This document shows positions 9,647 through 21,561 of a stretch of 64,000 bases of DNA, piece by piece (within the stretch, counting starts at the first letter, position 1; the number at the start of each line of letters is the position of its first letter). The stretch lies in contig CM073201.1 of NCBI GenBank assembly GCA_037042915.1, positions 1,426,001 through 1,490,000 on the forward strand, written 5' to 3'. The stretch is from Auricularia sp. M13 (lineage: Eukaryota > Basidiomycota > Agaricomycetes > Auriculariales > Auriculariaceae). The notes under the pieces were generated by a model. It searched no databases. It had not been told where the DNA came from and worked only from the letters and a program-made list of their open reading frames with translations. The position numbers were made by a program, and so were the translations under genes.

Positions 9647-11625
9647 ATGGCTGGCCTCGAACTGCTCGTCCCATATATCTACCATGAGTACGCTGCCGCA
9701 GATACTGGCCTCCCGCCGTCGCTCGCTCACGCGCAGTGGCCTTGTGCAGGCGCCAGCAGCCAGGCTCCATGCTCTGCGCCCAGCACGCGCTCAACAGCCT
9801 TCTGCGTGCGTTCGCATCTTACCATCGCGTTGTCCGCGCCACGCCCCTTGCTGACTGGCCCCTGCAGAGGGAAACTACGTCCGTGGCGCGAGCGCAACGA
9901 GCTGGACGGCGCGCCGCTGACACGAGCCGCAGTTCACAGCACCCGATCTGGCTGAGATCGCCCGCAACATGGACGCGTTGGAGCAGTCTGTCGACGAAGG
10001 CCGCGCCGACAGACAATCGACCAACATGGACGACACCGGTGCGCCGCGCGTCCAGCTATCTCCTCCCGCTTCACGCGCTCACGCTACGATCAGGCTTCTT
10101 TTCCGTCCAGGTCCTCGAGGAAGCCCTCAAGGTCTGGGGACTGCGTCTCGTACGCTGGCGCAGCGAGGAGATGCTCGCATTTCAGGATAGACCTACGTGC
10201 GTTATCGTTCACACTAGCCACAACGCACGTGCGCTGACACGATGCAGCACGCAGCTTGCGTTTATTCTGAACCTCGAGCTTCATTGGTTCACCATCCGTC
10301 GGTTTGGACCTGCAAAACCAAATCCGTATGAGGATCCCGGCGAAGGGCACTGGTGTGTCGAGCCATTCCGCGGAAGTCTCTACTGCAGGTGCTTATAAGG
10401 CAAATATTTCGCAGGTTCAACCTCAACTCGTTCCTCGAGTCACCGGAGTGGATCTCACATACTTACCTGGGCATGGTGCTCCAGCAGGCGGAACAAGAGG
10501 GTCAGCGCTTACCGCATACAACCCTGATTATCATCTTCCCTGAACCCTGGCTTCTCCACAGGATACTCGGTCTTTGCAGTCTGCCAAATCGACCCTGACG
10601 GAGAACTCGCCCTCGCACGGACGGAGGCGGACACATTGGCGGGCACACTCCCGCAGCCCACGTCCTCCGGCAGGTCGCGTCTCAACACGGCTCGCACGCG
10701 CCAGGCCAGCGCGTCCGGCTCTTCCGCGTCTGCGCACAACCCCGTGGCCGGGGCCGAGGATGAGGACATCATGCTTCAGGCGGCGCTGCAGGCGTCGCTC
10801 ATGGGCGATGCGGCGTTTGGTGAGGGCGGCGAGCTGCCCGCGTGGCTGCGCGACCAGGACTTCTCCGCCTTCGGGCACGGGCCCGCGCTCCCTCACGCGC
10901 CTCCCGCCGCACCGCTGGACATGGAGGGCCTCGTCGGGCCGAGCGCAATGGACGTCGACGAGGACGACGCGGGCGCGGACCCCGTCGCGGCCAGCATCGC
11001 GCGCAACCGCGCGCTCATGGACCGCATGCGCCGCGAGCAGGAGTTTGCGATGCGCGGCGCGATCGACGACGACATCCGGCAGCACATCCAGCGCGCGCGC
11101 CAGCTGCACGCCAACCTAGACCCGAACCCCCCGGCCGCGGCCGCGCAGACGGGCGACGAGGACGAGGACGCGCAGCTACAAGCGACGCTCGCCGCTAGTC
11201 GGCACCACATCGTCTTCGACACGCCGCCGCGGCAGAACCGGTTCACCGAGCTTGCCGCGGGAGACGAGGACGACGATGCAGCTGGGTCTGAGGCTGAGCC
11301 GTCTGTACCCCCGCCGCCTGTGCCACGACCGGTTGCGGACCAGCACGTCGTGTATGACGATGACGACGCCGCTCTGCAGGCCGCATTACGCGCCAGCTTA
11401 GAAGGCTTACCAGAAGGGTTCATGATGCCGCCTTCTCCCAAGCCTGCGCCTGCACCAAGTGGCTCACGTCTGGACCCACCCACGCCAGTATCACCACAAG
11501 CTGTCCAACACTCGCAAGCAGGCAAACGCAAGGCAAACGACGAGCTTGACGAGGAGGAATTGCCTGCGCCCGAGGAAGTCAGCGCAGAAGAGATGCGCAG
11601 ACGACGGTTGGCGCGGTTCGGGTAA
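9647..11625 (+). CDS. Ataxin-3-type Josephin deubiquitinase
   Basis: Eight exons (9647-9687, 9750-9805, 9868-9878, 9933-10038, 10094-10196, 10248-10352, 10415-10500, 10562-11625) give 523 residues. The Josephin domain covers about residues 1-180. The catalytic Cys is in GSMLCAQHALNSLL, the His in LHWFTIRRFG and the Asn in WFNLNSFLE. Three ubiquitin-interacting motifs follow, each with the ALxxS pattern: IMLQAALQASL, AQLQATLAAS and AALQAALRASL. The C-terminus is EEMRRRRLARFG, a basic patch like the VCP/Cdc48-binding motif. It cleaves ubiquitin chains and probably works with Cdc48 in the nucleus and cytosol. Exon 3 is only 11 nt long. An insert of about 14 residues lies between the catalytic His and Asn. 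Confidence 0.93.
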
Positions 11626-11816
11626 AGGACAAGGCTCGCGCTCCCTTGAATGATAGATTGGCGGTGAATTTTTATCAAGCATTATTCTCGAGCAGCGAGA
11701 GTATAACGAAGCAGCAAAGCGTGTAAGAAAGCAAAGGAACACTACAACAGGACGCAACGGGAACGTAATGGTACAAGACGGCAGCAAGAAACTCCAGCGT
11801 TCATACGCTTTCTTGC

Positions 11817-12803
11817 CTATTCGGGGACATGCTCGTCGGGCACGATGGAGAGCGGCAGACCCGTAGCCGGGTCGGTGGGCGGGACGAGATGCTGGAGCGC
11901 AGAGCGGACTCGGAAGAGGATGATGCGGTACCAGTCCTGGTCGACGCCGTGCTTCTCCTGCTCGGCGGTCCAGATGCGCAGGCGGATGAGCTCGTTGAAC
12001 CAGATGTTGCGCCAGATGTATTCGCCGTTCTCGTCCATCTCGGCGACCATGCCGTCAGACGGACCCTGGACCTGCTTGCTGGTGGAGCCCTCGGACGAGC
12101 CGTCGTTGTCGAACGGGTCGGTGTCCCTGACGCCGACCTGGTGGCCGCCGCTCTTGCCCGCCTTATGGCGCTTGCGGATGCGATGCACGCCCGTGCGCGG
12201 GTCCACGTTGTCGTCGACGGTCCAATACGAGCCTTTGCCGCGGTCGGTGAGGGGGCGCGGCACCTTGATGAAGCAGGGGTTCAGGGAGAGATTGTGCCTG
12301 ACCGAGTTCTGCAGCCGGCATGTCAGACGTCTCGAGTGGCGAAGGCAAACGCGGCCGCGGGTGGAATGGCGCAGCATTGTGGCAAGACATCCATCGGCTT
12401 CGAGCGGACGCTTACCTTCCAGCCTGCAGGCGCCGTCCTGAAATACGGAAACTACAGCCGCATCAGGGGGCTGCCTCGCTCCTAATGACTGTCCAGAACT
12501 TACTCGGGACTCGATAGCGTAGTAAATATCCTCGAGCAGCAGCTTATTGTTGGGCGAGCCTTTAATTGCGTAGCGGATGAGGGTCGAGTACGGGTAGAAC
12601 CTGGATAACAGATGAGCCAAAATGGCCAGCGTAACCCGTGTGCAGGCTACGTACGGCTTGCTGCCTGGGGGCCCGTCGCGCAGCGAGTCTAGGTTGATGG
12701 GCTGCCCCGCAAGCTCGGGGTCGGCCTCATGGTAGTAGGCGCCGGCGTTCATGTCGTTGGGGTCCATGACCTCTAGAGGCAATTCGGTGGGCGGAAGGGC
12801 CAT
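11817..12803 (-). CDS. Forkhead transcription factor
   Basis: Exons 12803-12655, 12600-12504, 12451-12416 and 12308-11817 give 257 residues. The forkhead domain spans about residues 48-135: [17 protein letters not shown], then the 12-residue exon [12 protein letters not shown], then [19 protein letters not shown] and [16 protein letters not shown] is the DNA-recognition helix. A basic stretch ([10 protein letters not shown]) follows as a likely nuclear signal, and the C-terminal part is an unrecognised region rich in Trp ([18 protein letters not shown]). The canonical KPPYSY start is changed to KPFYPYS. The intron just upstream of the recognition exon is long for this window. The protein is much shorter than Fkh1/2 or Fhl1 and has no FHA domain. 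Confidence 0.88.
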   Translation of the reverse strand: MALPPTELPLEVMDPNDMNAGAYYHEADPELAGQPINLDSLRDGPPGSKPYVACTRVTLAILAHLLSRFYPYSTLIRYAIKGSPNNKLLLEDIYYAIESRVSSGQSLGARQPPDAAVVSVFQDGACRLEGKRPLEADGCLATMLRHSTRGRVCLRHSRRLTCRLQNSVRHNLSLNPCFIKVPRPLTDRGKGSYWTVDDNVDPRTGVHRIRKRHKAGKSGGHQVGVRDTDPFDNDGSSEGSTSKQVQGPSDGMVAEMDENGEYIWRNIWFNELIRLRIWTAEQEKHGVDQDWYRIILFRVRSALQHLVPPTDPATGLPLSIVPDEHVPE

Positions 12804-13235
12804 GGCGGTCGCTGCGCTGGTGTAGGGGGTGTCGCGGGCGGTCGGTTGGGGGGAGCACAAGAAAAGGGCCGCTATTGAATCTCCGCGCTGCCAATTCGCC
12901 TCAGATCTGGCTGGCGGCACAGCGCTCTCTGGGCGCGGGCGGGCATGGCGATGGCGAGCATGCTACGACGGGCCGTGCGCAGGGCGGGAAGACAAGAAGA
13001 GTGTAAACTGCATAAAACAAACGGTGTTGCGCACAATTTTTGTTTGTTGTCGACAACACGAGAAAACATCGCATAAAATACACCCACCAAATTTATGGCT
13101 GGCCAGCTCAGTGCTCTCCACGGCGTGCGGGGGCCTGCCCTTCAGTTCTCTGCGAAAGACATGCTTGCGCGCTGAGCGTGGCCGCTTTCCACAGCGAGGC
13201 GGCGTCGGCCGGCTCAGGGATTGTCGCTGCTTCCC
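12804..13235. promoter_or_regulatory. Divergent upstream region, forkhead / KTI12
   Basis: 432 bp lie between the two start codons. No further gene is visible. The middle is AT-richer (about 13000-13095, with aaattttt- and aaatttat-like stretches), fitting a shared nucleosome-poor promoter. Confidence 0.4.
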
Positions 13236-14372
13236 ATGGCGCTCGTCACCGTCTCCGGCTTCCCCTGCTCTGGAAAATCGACGAGGGTCCGCGAACTGCG
13301 GTCCCACCTCGATTCTGTGCTGTCGCACCCGGACTACGCGGGTCCCAAGTACAAGATCGAGGTTATCTCGGACCAATCGCTCAATCTCGCACGGACTGTC
13401 TACAATGGTGCGCACCAGAACCTATATCCATCCTCAATAATCGACTAACGGCACGTTCCTACCTTGTCATTTATTTAGACAGTCGAGCCGAGAAGCCAGC
13501 ACGAGGAGCGATATTCGCCGCCGTCCAGCGCCAGCTGAGCAAGAACACCATCCTCATTGTCGACTCTTTGAACTACATCAAAGGGTTCCGATACCAAATG
13601 TTCTGCGCTGCAAAAGAGGCTGGCGTTCGCGTCTGCACAGTAAGCTCGAAGGTCACATTCGCCTATCTCCATGCCTGAAACTTCAAGTGCTAGATCTTCG
13701 TGGTCGCGCCACCCGACAAGTGTAAAGAATGGCATTTGGCACGGCCAGAAGGCGACCAGTACGACGCTGCAACGTAGGTCACGCTCAGCGCTGTCTACGC
13801 TATCTCACAAGTCTGACTCGCGTGACGAAGGTTCGACAATCTATTGATGCGTTACGAAGAGCCCTCGTCCATGGTGCGCTGGGACTCGCCGCTGTTTACG
13901 ATTCCCTGGGACGACGAACGCGCGCCATGGGACGACGTTTGGAAGGCGATTTCCATCGGCCAAGTGCAGGTTGCCAACTCAGGAACAGCGGTCGTGCGTC
14001 GCGCGCGGATGGGGCTGCGATGCATTTATGCTCACGGTCCTACAGGCACCCAAAGCCCCGACAGACGCCCTTCAGACATTGGAGACGACGGCAACATCGC
14101 TCGTCTCGTCTATCATGGCAGAACAGGCCAACGCAGGCGGGCTCAGCGGCACAATATCCCTGGCTCTACCATCAGGTGGTGGCCGCGTCTCCCTCATCCT
14201 CCCACCGCGTAATGTCACGCTATCCGAGCTTCAGCGGCACAAGCGGCAATTTGTCACTGCCCATCGCAAGGCTATCACGCAGGGTGCAATAGAAAAGAGC
14301 AATGTGGATTGGACAGAACAGAGCATCGCGGAGAAATTTGTAGCCCATTTGCAGCAAAATCTACAGGCGTAG
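13236..14372 (+). CDS. KTI12: Kti12, Elongator-associated P-loop protein
   Basis: Exons 13236-13407, 13479-13639, 13694-13773, 13831-13963 and 14046-14372 give 290 residues. It opens with MALVTVSGFPCSGKST, the Kti12 Walker A motif. VDSLNYIKGFRYQMFC is the family's Walker-B-like segment, followed by VCTIFVVAPPDKC. YEEPSSMVRWDSPLF is the conserved middle, and the C-terminal helical part ends FVAHLQQNLQA. Kti12 binds and hydrolyses ATP and cooperates with Elongator in modifying wobble uridines of tRNAs. The length matches fungal orthologues. The last intron (13964-14045, 82 nt) is the longest in the gene. Confidence 0.93.
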
Positions 14373-14513
14373 TGTCCGTTCTTATTGTCGTGCGTCTATA
14401 AAACCCGTCTGAGATGACAAAATTTACTCAAGAGCTCGAGGCCTTGTTTCAGTTTGGTTTTGTGATGCGGCCTCCGCCACGATCGTGACAGGTTCCAGCC
14501 TGGCCCTACGAGC

Positions 14514-15182
14514 CTACATTTCTATCGTCGCAATAGGTTGGTTCATAGCCATGGCTGCTGGCTTTTCGTGTCTTTTACGCCTGATCTGCACCATCTCCAT
14601 GTAGTCGGCCGCGTACATCGTGCCTTGAATTGCCCGGACATGAGCGCGCTCGCAGTCCGGTTTCTGCGCCCAGTGACCTTCTCGCGCGTCCCTCTTCTTG
14701 TACGACTTCTGGCACGGGCCAAAGCACTGGCTTCTCTCCCTTCGGCCACCATTGTGCAGCCAGATGAGTCCCTGCCTCATCAGCTCTGGAGGCGCGGATG
14801 CCACGAGTGACGTTGTCTCTGCCCTGGCCCGTACTCTGGGTCCAACGCGCGGCCGTCTTGGCTGAGGGATGTGCACTGCTTTGAATAGGACAGGTGCAGG
14901 CTCGGTCGACGTTGGTACTGCAGAAATGGTTAGGTCGCCAGCGCGGTGGTGCGACGATGCCGTCGGATGGGTGCCCGATGTATTGGCTGCGCGCGACTTG
15001 GCACTGTGCTTCAGACTTAGGAGGCCCATAATTGCGTCCTGCTCGTCTATCTCCTGCGTCAGACTTGGCGCACCGTTCATTTGCTGTGGGTGTGCACGCC
15101 AGGCGGACGTTGGCCGCGCGGTACCCTCTCCGGGTTGCTCGGCGCGGCGTAGAGGGCCCTGGACGTCTTCGGGGAACTTCAT
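14514..15182 (-). CDS. Hypothetical protein, 222 residues
   Basis: A single open frame starts at ATG 15182 and ends in TAG 14514-14516, convergent with KTI12. I recognise no family. The N-terminal half is low in hydrophobics apart from the short helix-like EQDAIMGLLSLKHSA. The middle is rich in Pro, Arg and Ala. Near residues 160-195 Cys and His are clustered (CFGPC, then HW, then DCERAH), which could bind a metal ion but fits no pattern I know. The end is basic (QIRRKRHEK). It may have introns I did not detect. Confidence 0.4.
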   Translation of the reverse strand: MKFPEDVQGPLRRAEQPGEGTARPTSAWRAHPQQMNGAPSLTQEIDEQDAIMGLLSLKHSAKSRAANTSGTHPTASSHHRAGDLTISAVPTSTEPAPVLFKAVHIPQPRRPRVGPRVRARAETTSLVASAPPELMRQGLIWLHNGGRRERSQCFGPCQKSYKKRDAREGHWAQKPDCERAHVRAIQGTMYAADYMEMVQIRRKRHEKPAAMAMNQPIATIEM

Positions 15183-16135
15183 CGTCGACTCTCGGTGGTG
15201 GTGGTGGCTGCCATATTCACACTCCGTTCATAGCTTGCGTCCTCGACGACGATCACTAGGCGCCTCAGGCAATGACGGAGCAACTGTGTTTTGCTCAAGT
15301 TCACCCTCTGATTATGCACCAATTGAGTGGAATATGCACCAGGCTCTTCTCCTCCTGCCATGTCTGACAGCTACTACATGTGCACCGTGGCCACTTGACC
15401 AGCTCATCTCCACGACACCGGGTGTCGCAATTCTTGATCCAGCATATCACCATGTCGACTGCGGGCTACCTCCATGCCTCTATCCGATACTCCCGACTGC
15501 GAATTTATTGGGCACCTCCTCCCCGTCGATGCTTGTATTGATCCTCTAGCTTGCGCGGCTGGGTCTTCATCTGGACATCTAGTCACAGCAGGCGAACAGG
15601 CACCTTTTACAGGGAAGTTCGATCTTTCGCTTCCTTCCCATCGTTGGCACGATTTGAGCCTTTACCGGGAGAAAATGCTTGTCCCTTGCTGCGTGAGGGA
15701 TGCGAGAGTCTTGAAGTGCTCTGGCGCCTTGCTGATCGCGCGCCCCGTCGCTCCTACTTTTCCCTTCACAATCAACGGAGATATGTCGGTGCTAGTTTTC
15801 GAGGACCACGGTCAACTCGTATACAACTTGAATTCCGTGGTCATGTTATTGATACCAGGATAGGATAGGTGATAGATCATTATTCTCTTGATGCCAGCTT
15901 CGAACGCGCAACAGAAATTTCGGCCCCCACGAGGCAAGTTCATGACCCAAAACCCTGTGGATTTTCTCCCAGGTACTACGTAGTTGTGCATTCTGTCTAT
16001 AGAGACACCCGATAGATAAGCTAGATGTGGAAGGTCTGTGTGGCAGTAAATGACTGAATTGCCAGTGTACACGGGCAGAAGCCAAGTGAACAGAAAAAAC
16101 GGAGCTTCGGCGGCCAGGAGGGCTTGCGGCTCTCC
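15183..16135. other. No confident gene; one 129-codon open frame
   Basis: An ATG-started open frame runs 15474-15863 on the + strand. It has no recognisable domain or obvious introns and no clear coding bias, so I leave it as a possible small gene. The rest looks like the upstream region of the - hypothetical gene and the 3' flank of BTA1. Confidence 0.3.
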
Positions 16136-19046
16136 TCATGCGACCAAAGGCTTTACCGCGCTCCAAAATGATGCATACCTGTTGCACATCAGTTCCTCGC
16201 ATCTCTTTCGAGGTCCAGAGGACTTACATGTTGACGCGATCAATAGCAGTATGTGCGTCGCGCACGGAGATGCGCTCGACTGTGAAACCATGCTCCTGAA
16301 ACCTGCAGGAAGCTTCAATATTCCGACTCAGTGCTACAACCGAAAGCGCAAAGCCGGACCTTTGTGCATACCACGGCATCTTGGCCGCAGAGCGCCACAG
16401 CACCTTTCCGCCAGGCGCCAGCGCACGATACAGCTGCTTCAGTTCCTCGTCGACCTCCGCTGACCCCGGCGCGAACCAGTCGAGGTGGTCCATAAGTACC
16501 GCGCGTGTCAACTCGCCGCGACGCAAGCCGGACAGGACGCTGTGTGCCGTTGTCAGTGCGCGGAAACAAAGCATAAGATGCATACTTTACGATCGAGTCG
16601 GTGTGCAACCTAAATGCGTCCAGCACCCTGCCATCGTCCGCCCTCAAGGTGTCATACCCGTGCTGCGTCAAGTAAGCGGGGCATGACTCCGGCAGATAAT
16701 GCCCAAGCAATGTCTACGACGGCATTCAGCATTCCAATGAGCGTAAAGTCTCAGGCGCGTAGAACATACGAGGAGGTAATGGTACGCCCCCCGCTTTAAG
16801 AGCGCATAACCAGGCACCGGGTCAAGGGTATCGCGCACAAACTCATAGGCGCTGCCCTCGGCCAAGAACATCGCACGCTGTGCTCGTGGCACACCCAGCG
16901 CGTTCCAGCAGAACACGGGGTTCTGCAGGAAAGCGACGACGACGGGGTTGAGAAGAATGGGCCGAATACGAGTCTGCCAGATGGTCTGCTGCACCTCCAC
17001 GGTGTCGGAGTCGCAGAGGGCGCGCACGGCGCCGCGCGTACCCGTGAGAGCGAAGATCCAGCGTGCGAGACGTAGCGCCCAGCCGGCGTACCCGCACAGG
17101 TAGAAGGAGCGTGCGAAGGCGTTGGAGTTGATGCGCCAGAACTGGTAGGCCGTGGACGACAGAAAGGGCGAGATCTTCTCGTCGAGTAGACGACGGAAGG
17201 TGGAGTGCTTGCCGTATCCGAAGAGAGCGAAGAAATTTTCGAAGGAGAGCGCTTGGACTGCACCCAGCTTGAGTTCGAGAAGATGTGCTTGGCTGAAAGT
17301 TGCTGTCAGCAGTGGGGATGGGCAACTGATGTGTAGTGGACGTACCAGGGATTCATGTCGACGCAGTGAACTCGCTTTGGCTGGGCGGCAATGGCATAGT
17401 GAAGCGCATTATCTCCAGCTGAAGTAATGACCAGCATCGAGTCGTCAGAACTCAGGTCGAGGTGCTTCATATCTTCCTCTGGATCCTCCTGTAGCAACTG
17501 TTCAACAAATCTCTGGCGTCTGCATGATGCGGGACATACCCAAGTGAAGGAATAGATGAAGGTTCTGAATTCCTTGTGCACGGGCGACTGGTAATACGGA
17601 AGCCTGTACGGATGTTTGATCTGATAATGGAATGAACTGAGCGGTGACGTTATGTCGACAATAGTGCTGGACATCTTTCTGCAAGGTGCAATGTTTTGCA
17701 TAGGTTGGCCGATATCGAGCGGGGGTACGGCTCCCGAATGGTCCACGATTGCAAAGCCGCGAGGCGTGTTAGCCGGAGAGCCATTGCCCACGTAGTTGCC
17801 TCCTTCGACCTCGAACGCATGGCAGAATCGCGACACGTCGCACGACCGCGCACGACCAAGCCAGATATAGTACGGACTAATCTGGGGAATGAGTACTCCA
17901 TGCGGGACGCTAATAGAGCATAGACGCGACAAACATTCTGACAATGAACGGGAGCACAAACTTGTTGCGACCGTTGTAGCTTTTGATCTGCAATCTGGGC
18001 GTGAGACAGATGCCTGAAAGCATAGCACTGCGCAAAGCGGGGAAGGACTGACAGTGCCAAACTTGTGCTCGAGATACTCGCGCCGCTGCGAGAGGTAGAC
18101 CTTGTCGAACTCGAACCAGATCTGCCAAAACCAGCGGCTGAGCCAGCCGCACTCCTTGCGCTCGCCCCCGATGGCACGTTCGTGCAGCGAACCCGTCTTC
18201 CCGGAGGTGTAGAAGTCCACGACGCCAATGAGGCCATCCTGCGGATCCAGCACGTGGTCAATCCTATCGAGAAGCGTGAAGAAGCTAGGGATCATCGACA
18301 GGGCATAGGACATGGTCACAAAGCCGACGGAGCCACGGCGGAGCACGCCGTCCTGCCATTCGGGCAAGGTGAACGTGCTTGCATCCTGGCAGAGGACAGT
18401 GACATTCTTGAACCCGAGTTTGGCGAAGCGCTGGCGTGCTACCTGAAGCAGCGGTTCACATAGGTCGATCAGATAGACCTGACAGCGTCGGCGTCAGTGG
18501 ACGGTTTCAGAAGGGGGAAATAGGGCGCCTGCCGCGCACGTGGTCAAACTCGGAGACCGGGCAGTAGTTGCGGTGCATGAGTTCGATGTTGTAGCCTGGT
18601 CGTCAGTGAGGGGGCTCTCGAGGGAATGGAATGCGCAATTACCTGTACCTCCGCCGATGTCTACCCATACCAGCTTCTTTCGGGGGTTGGCGGCGCGCAG
18701 AACGCGCAGATGCGCGGCACAGAGGCTTAGCATAGTGCTCCTGCCACGAAGAAGCCCGCTGCGGGTCTGGTCGTACACGTCGGCCTGGCCTGCATAGAAC
18801 TGTGTGCACTCTTAGTTGCGGGCAGAAGGGTTTCTCATGCGTTCTCACCTGCTCAAGATGTGACTTTTGGTCTGTGGCACCGCCGATGGGACGGAGAAAG
18901 CAATGCCATGCAAATCGGAGCACTGCATTCAGCTGCGGCCAGAATACGCGAGCGAGAGCGAGCACTGAGAGTGCGGGGAGGACAGTCCAGAGGTAGGGGG
19001 AAGCATTGTTGCTGTTGCCAACGGAGAGCCAGATGAGAAGGGCCAT
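16136..19046 (-). CDS. BTA1: Betaine-lipid (DGTS) synthase
   Basis: Eleven exons (19046-18849, 18799-18643, 18595-18540, 18478-18053, 17987-17943, 17881-17540, 17497-17346, 17292-16770, 16713-16586, 16539-16228, 16178-16136) give 793 residues. A membrane anchor lies at about residues 15-45. The N-terminal half is the SAM methyltransferase (VWVDIGGGTGYNIE, then VYLIDLCEPLL). The C-terminal half is the DUF3419/BtaA 3-amino-3-carboxypropyl transferase (SAGDNALHYAI, VHCVDMNP, LLELKLGAVQAL, AVLMDHLDWF). The enzyme adds the aminocarboxypropyl group of SAM to diacylglycerol and methylates it three times to make betaine lipid. Fungi use such lipids to spare phosphate. The domain order (methyltransferase first) is the fungal fusion. 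The second intron-flanked exon 5 is the least certain join. Confidence 0.93.
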
Positions 19047-19353
19047 GTTGGACGCTGTCGATTCGCACCAGAGACATGGCCGAATAAAAGGGCAGGGTGC
19101 CAGGACGCACGTGCAGGGCGAGAGACGTTGGCGGGCATTCCGTCGCACGTTGTTGGCCTGCGAATATTACTGTATGGCTGGCGTGAGTCGGAGTCGGCCG
19201 CGGGAGTCGAAGGGCGGACGCGGAAGCAGAAAGAGACGCCCGCCTCTTTGTTCCCGCCACGACCCACTGGCACCCGCGCGCGCGTAGCTGGGCTGCTGAT
19301 AGCCGACCATCGCTAGCCCCGACCTGAACAGAGGATTATAACCGCCAGCCGCC
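19047..19353. promoter_or_regulatory. Divergent upstream region, BTA1 / ELL-like
   Basis: 307 bp separate the start codons of divergent genes. No further gene and no clear motif are seen. Confidence 0.4.
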
Positions 19354-21561
19354 ATGCCGCTGCAACTCGACGGCCAGCTGCCGCTGACCCCGATGCCCGC
19401 CGTGGGCTCGTCCGGCATGAAGCGGGCGATGATGGTGCGCCTGACCGAGGACTCGCTCGACGCGCTCTCCGCCGGCCTGGGCTCGGGCAAGTACCCCCAG
19501 GTCCTGTTCCAGTTCGACGGCACGCCCGTACGTCCGCTCTGGCCTTGCTGTCTTAGCGCGTTCTGACCCTATCCCTATTGTGCACCACAATAGGCCATCA
19601 CCATCGGAGAACATGTCTTCCCACTCACCCCCCAGCGCGAAACCAGCGCGCACGAGCTCTACCGACGAGCCATCAACACCCGCGGGCCCTCGGGCCTGCG
19701 CATGTTCGGCAATGTCACGGGTAGCTTCCGCGTCCAGCAACAGGACGTGAGCACACGCGCACAAGAGAAGCTGCGCAACAGCACTATAGCCGCGGAGCAG
19801 AAGAAATCCGAGCGGCACACGCTGTTCATCGACGCCGATCTGGACCCCAAGACTGCCGTCAATGGCAAGAAGGGCAAGATGTCCCTGGGCGACAACGCCG
19901 TGAACCGACTGGCTGCGACCAAAGACGCTCGCGCCCAGCAGCAACGCTCCTCCATGTCAACCCCGGTCCCCTCTTCTAATGGCCCCTCGTCGTCCTCTGT
20001 CCTTGCCACAACACGGATCCCTCCTAGCCGCGCCGCTGCAGCGGAGCAAACACGTCCTAGCTTGCCCTTGCCGCGGCCAAAGCTTGCAAAGAACGCTGGA
20101 GCTCCTCCGCTGCGTAGCCACGATGGCGAGACACTTACGTCGACCTTCCGTGGCGGCATGCTCACGAAGGAGACGAAGAAGCCCGTGGCGAAGGCTATCA
20201 AGGACAGGCCTGCTACCGCAGATGCCGCAGCGCCCAAGACGTCCTCATCCAAGGCGAAGATGGCTGCGAGGGACTGGGATGGCGAACCCGACGATTTACC
20301 ACTCGCCATCACGACACGCACCGCCGGTGTGGCTAAGACCGCCAACGGCAATGCTCGTTCGAGCCTTACAGGCACTTCAGCAGTTGCGAAGTCGCGAGAG
20401 TCTACCAACGGAACACCTCTCGCCAAGGCTCGCGACTCTGCCTCAGGCGCTCCCACTAGGAAGGCGGCGAATGGCCACAGCACCTCATCATCCGGACCTA
20501 GTGCCGCCGTTGCGCTGGCGAATGCCATCGCTGCCGCTTCATCTGCGTCCACAGCGTCCGCACCAGCAGCGAAGAAACTGGCGCAGCAAGACTCTGCTAA
20601 ACGGAAACGCGCGATAGACGACGAGGATTACCCCGCCCCCGGCTCGAAGAAGAGCGCTCAGAAGAGCGCCCAGAAGACCGCGGACTCCCCTGCTGCCAAG
20701 CGCAAGCGCCCTGTTGACGATGAGGAATTCACCGTCAGCACTAGCAAGAAGCCGCTGGCCTCAGAAGCTGGAACTATCAAGCGCAAACGTGCGCTTGCGA
20801 ACGACGACGATGAATACGATGGCCCGGGAGTAGCCAAGAAGCGCAAGAGCGCAGCTGCATCGGCTACTCCGCTCGCCTCAGAGCGGCCTCCGGTGCCAAA
20901 GGCGTTGAACGGAATTCTGAGGAAGCCTGCAGCGACGGCCCCGAAGAAAGAGCCCTCTCGTTCACCCAATCCGCCCCCAGCCGCTCCCGTCGCACCCGTA
21001 GTCACCAAGCTTCCTCGAGCCAACGACGAGCCGACGCTCTCCAAGAGCCTGCGCTTCAAGAAGGAGGAGCGCAAAGTCGAAATTCCCACACCGAACACAT
21101 CTGCGTCCTCGATCTCAGTCAAGGGCGGGCCTATCAATGGAGCATCGCGCCGACGCAGTACGCCCACCTTCACGTCGTCCGAGGATGAAGACGAGGAGGC
21201 CGAAGAGGGCGAGCTGCGCCCTGCGAAGAAGCCAAAGCTTGGCCATTCGACCAAGCCGGCACCGCCCAAGAAACCGGTCAGGACGTGGTCTCCCAAGCCT
21301 CTGCCAACCGACCACACGAAGCTCCGCGCGCGGTATCACACGACATATGTCGAGTACACGTACTGCCAGCATGTTTTCGCGACGCAGCGAGACCTCGTCC
21401 AGCGCAGGCTCGAGCGGTCCGATGGCGCGCAAACTGATTCTTCGGACTCGGAAATCATCGGCGAGGACGAGCTCCAGAAGATGAAGCTCAGGTACTCCCA
21501 GGTCACCGACGAGCTCACGCAGATCCGCAAGATCCTGTACCCTGAGGTGAAGAAGGAGTAG
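19354..21561 (+). CDS. ELL-like RNA polymerase II elongation factor
   Basis: Two exons (19354-19527, 19594-21561) encode 713 residues. The N-terminal about 110 residues resemble the fungal ELL N-terminal domain (KRAMMVRLTEDSLDAL, FQFDGTPAITIGEHVFPLTP). The centre is a long disordered region with alternating Lys/Arg and acidic clusters and repeated KRKR-type nuclear signals (SAKRKRAIDDEDY, AAKRKRPVDDEEF, TIKRKRALANDDDEY), a repeat of about 35-55 residues. The C-terminus (LRARYHTTYVEYTYCQHVF ... YSQVTDELTQIRKIL) is helical and resembles the occludin/ELL domain. ELL proteins stimulate Pol II elongation. The ELL call rests on family resemblance seen by eye and could be another nuclear scaffold. 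Confidence 0.6.

Noticed and set aside
10531-11678. Several long - strand frames across the ataxin-3 3' exon
   Set aside because: Shadows of the Asp/Glu/Ala-rich coding sequence on the + strand; they start at non-ATG codons.
15474-15863. 129-codon + strand open frame
   Set aside because: No domain, no homologue I can recall, no splice pattern; kept only as a possibility in the gap entry.
19659-20552. A 298-codon - strand frame inside the ELL-like gene
   Set aside because: Antisense shadow of a GC-rich coding exon; no domain, no introns, and opposite to a well-supported gene.
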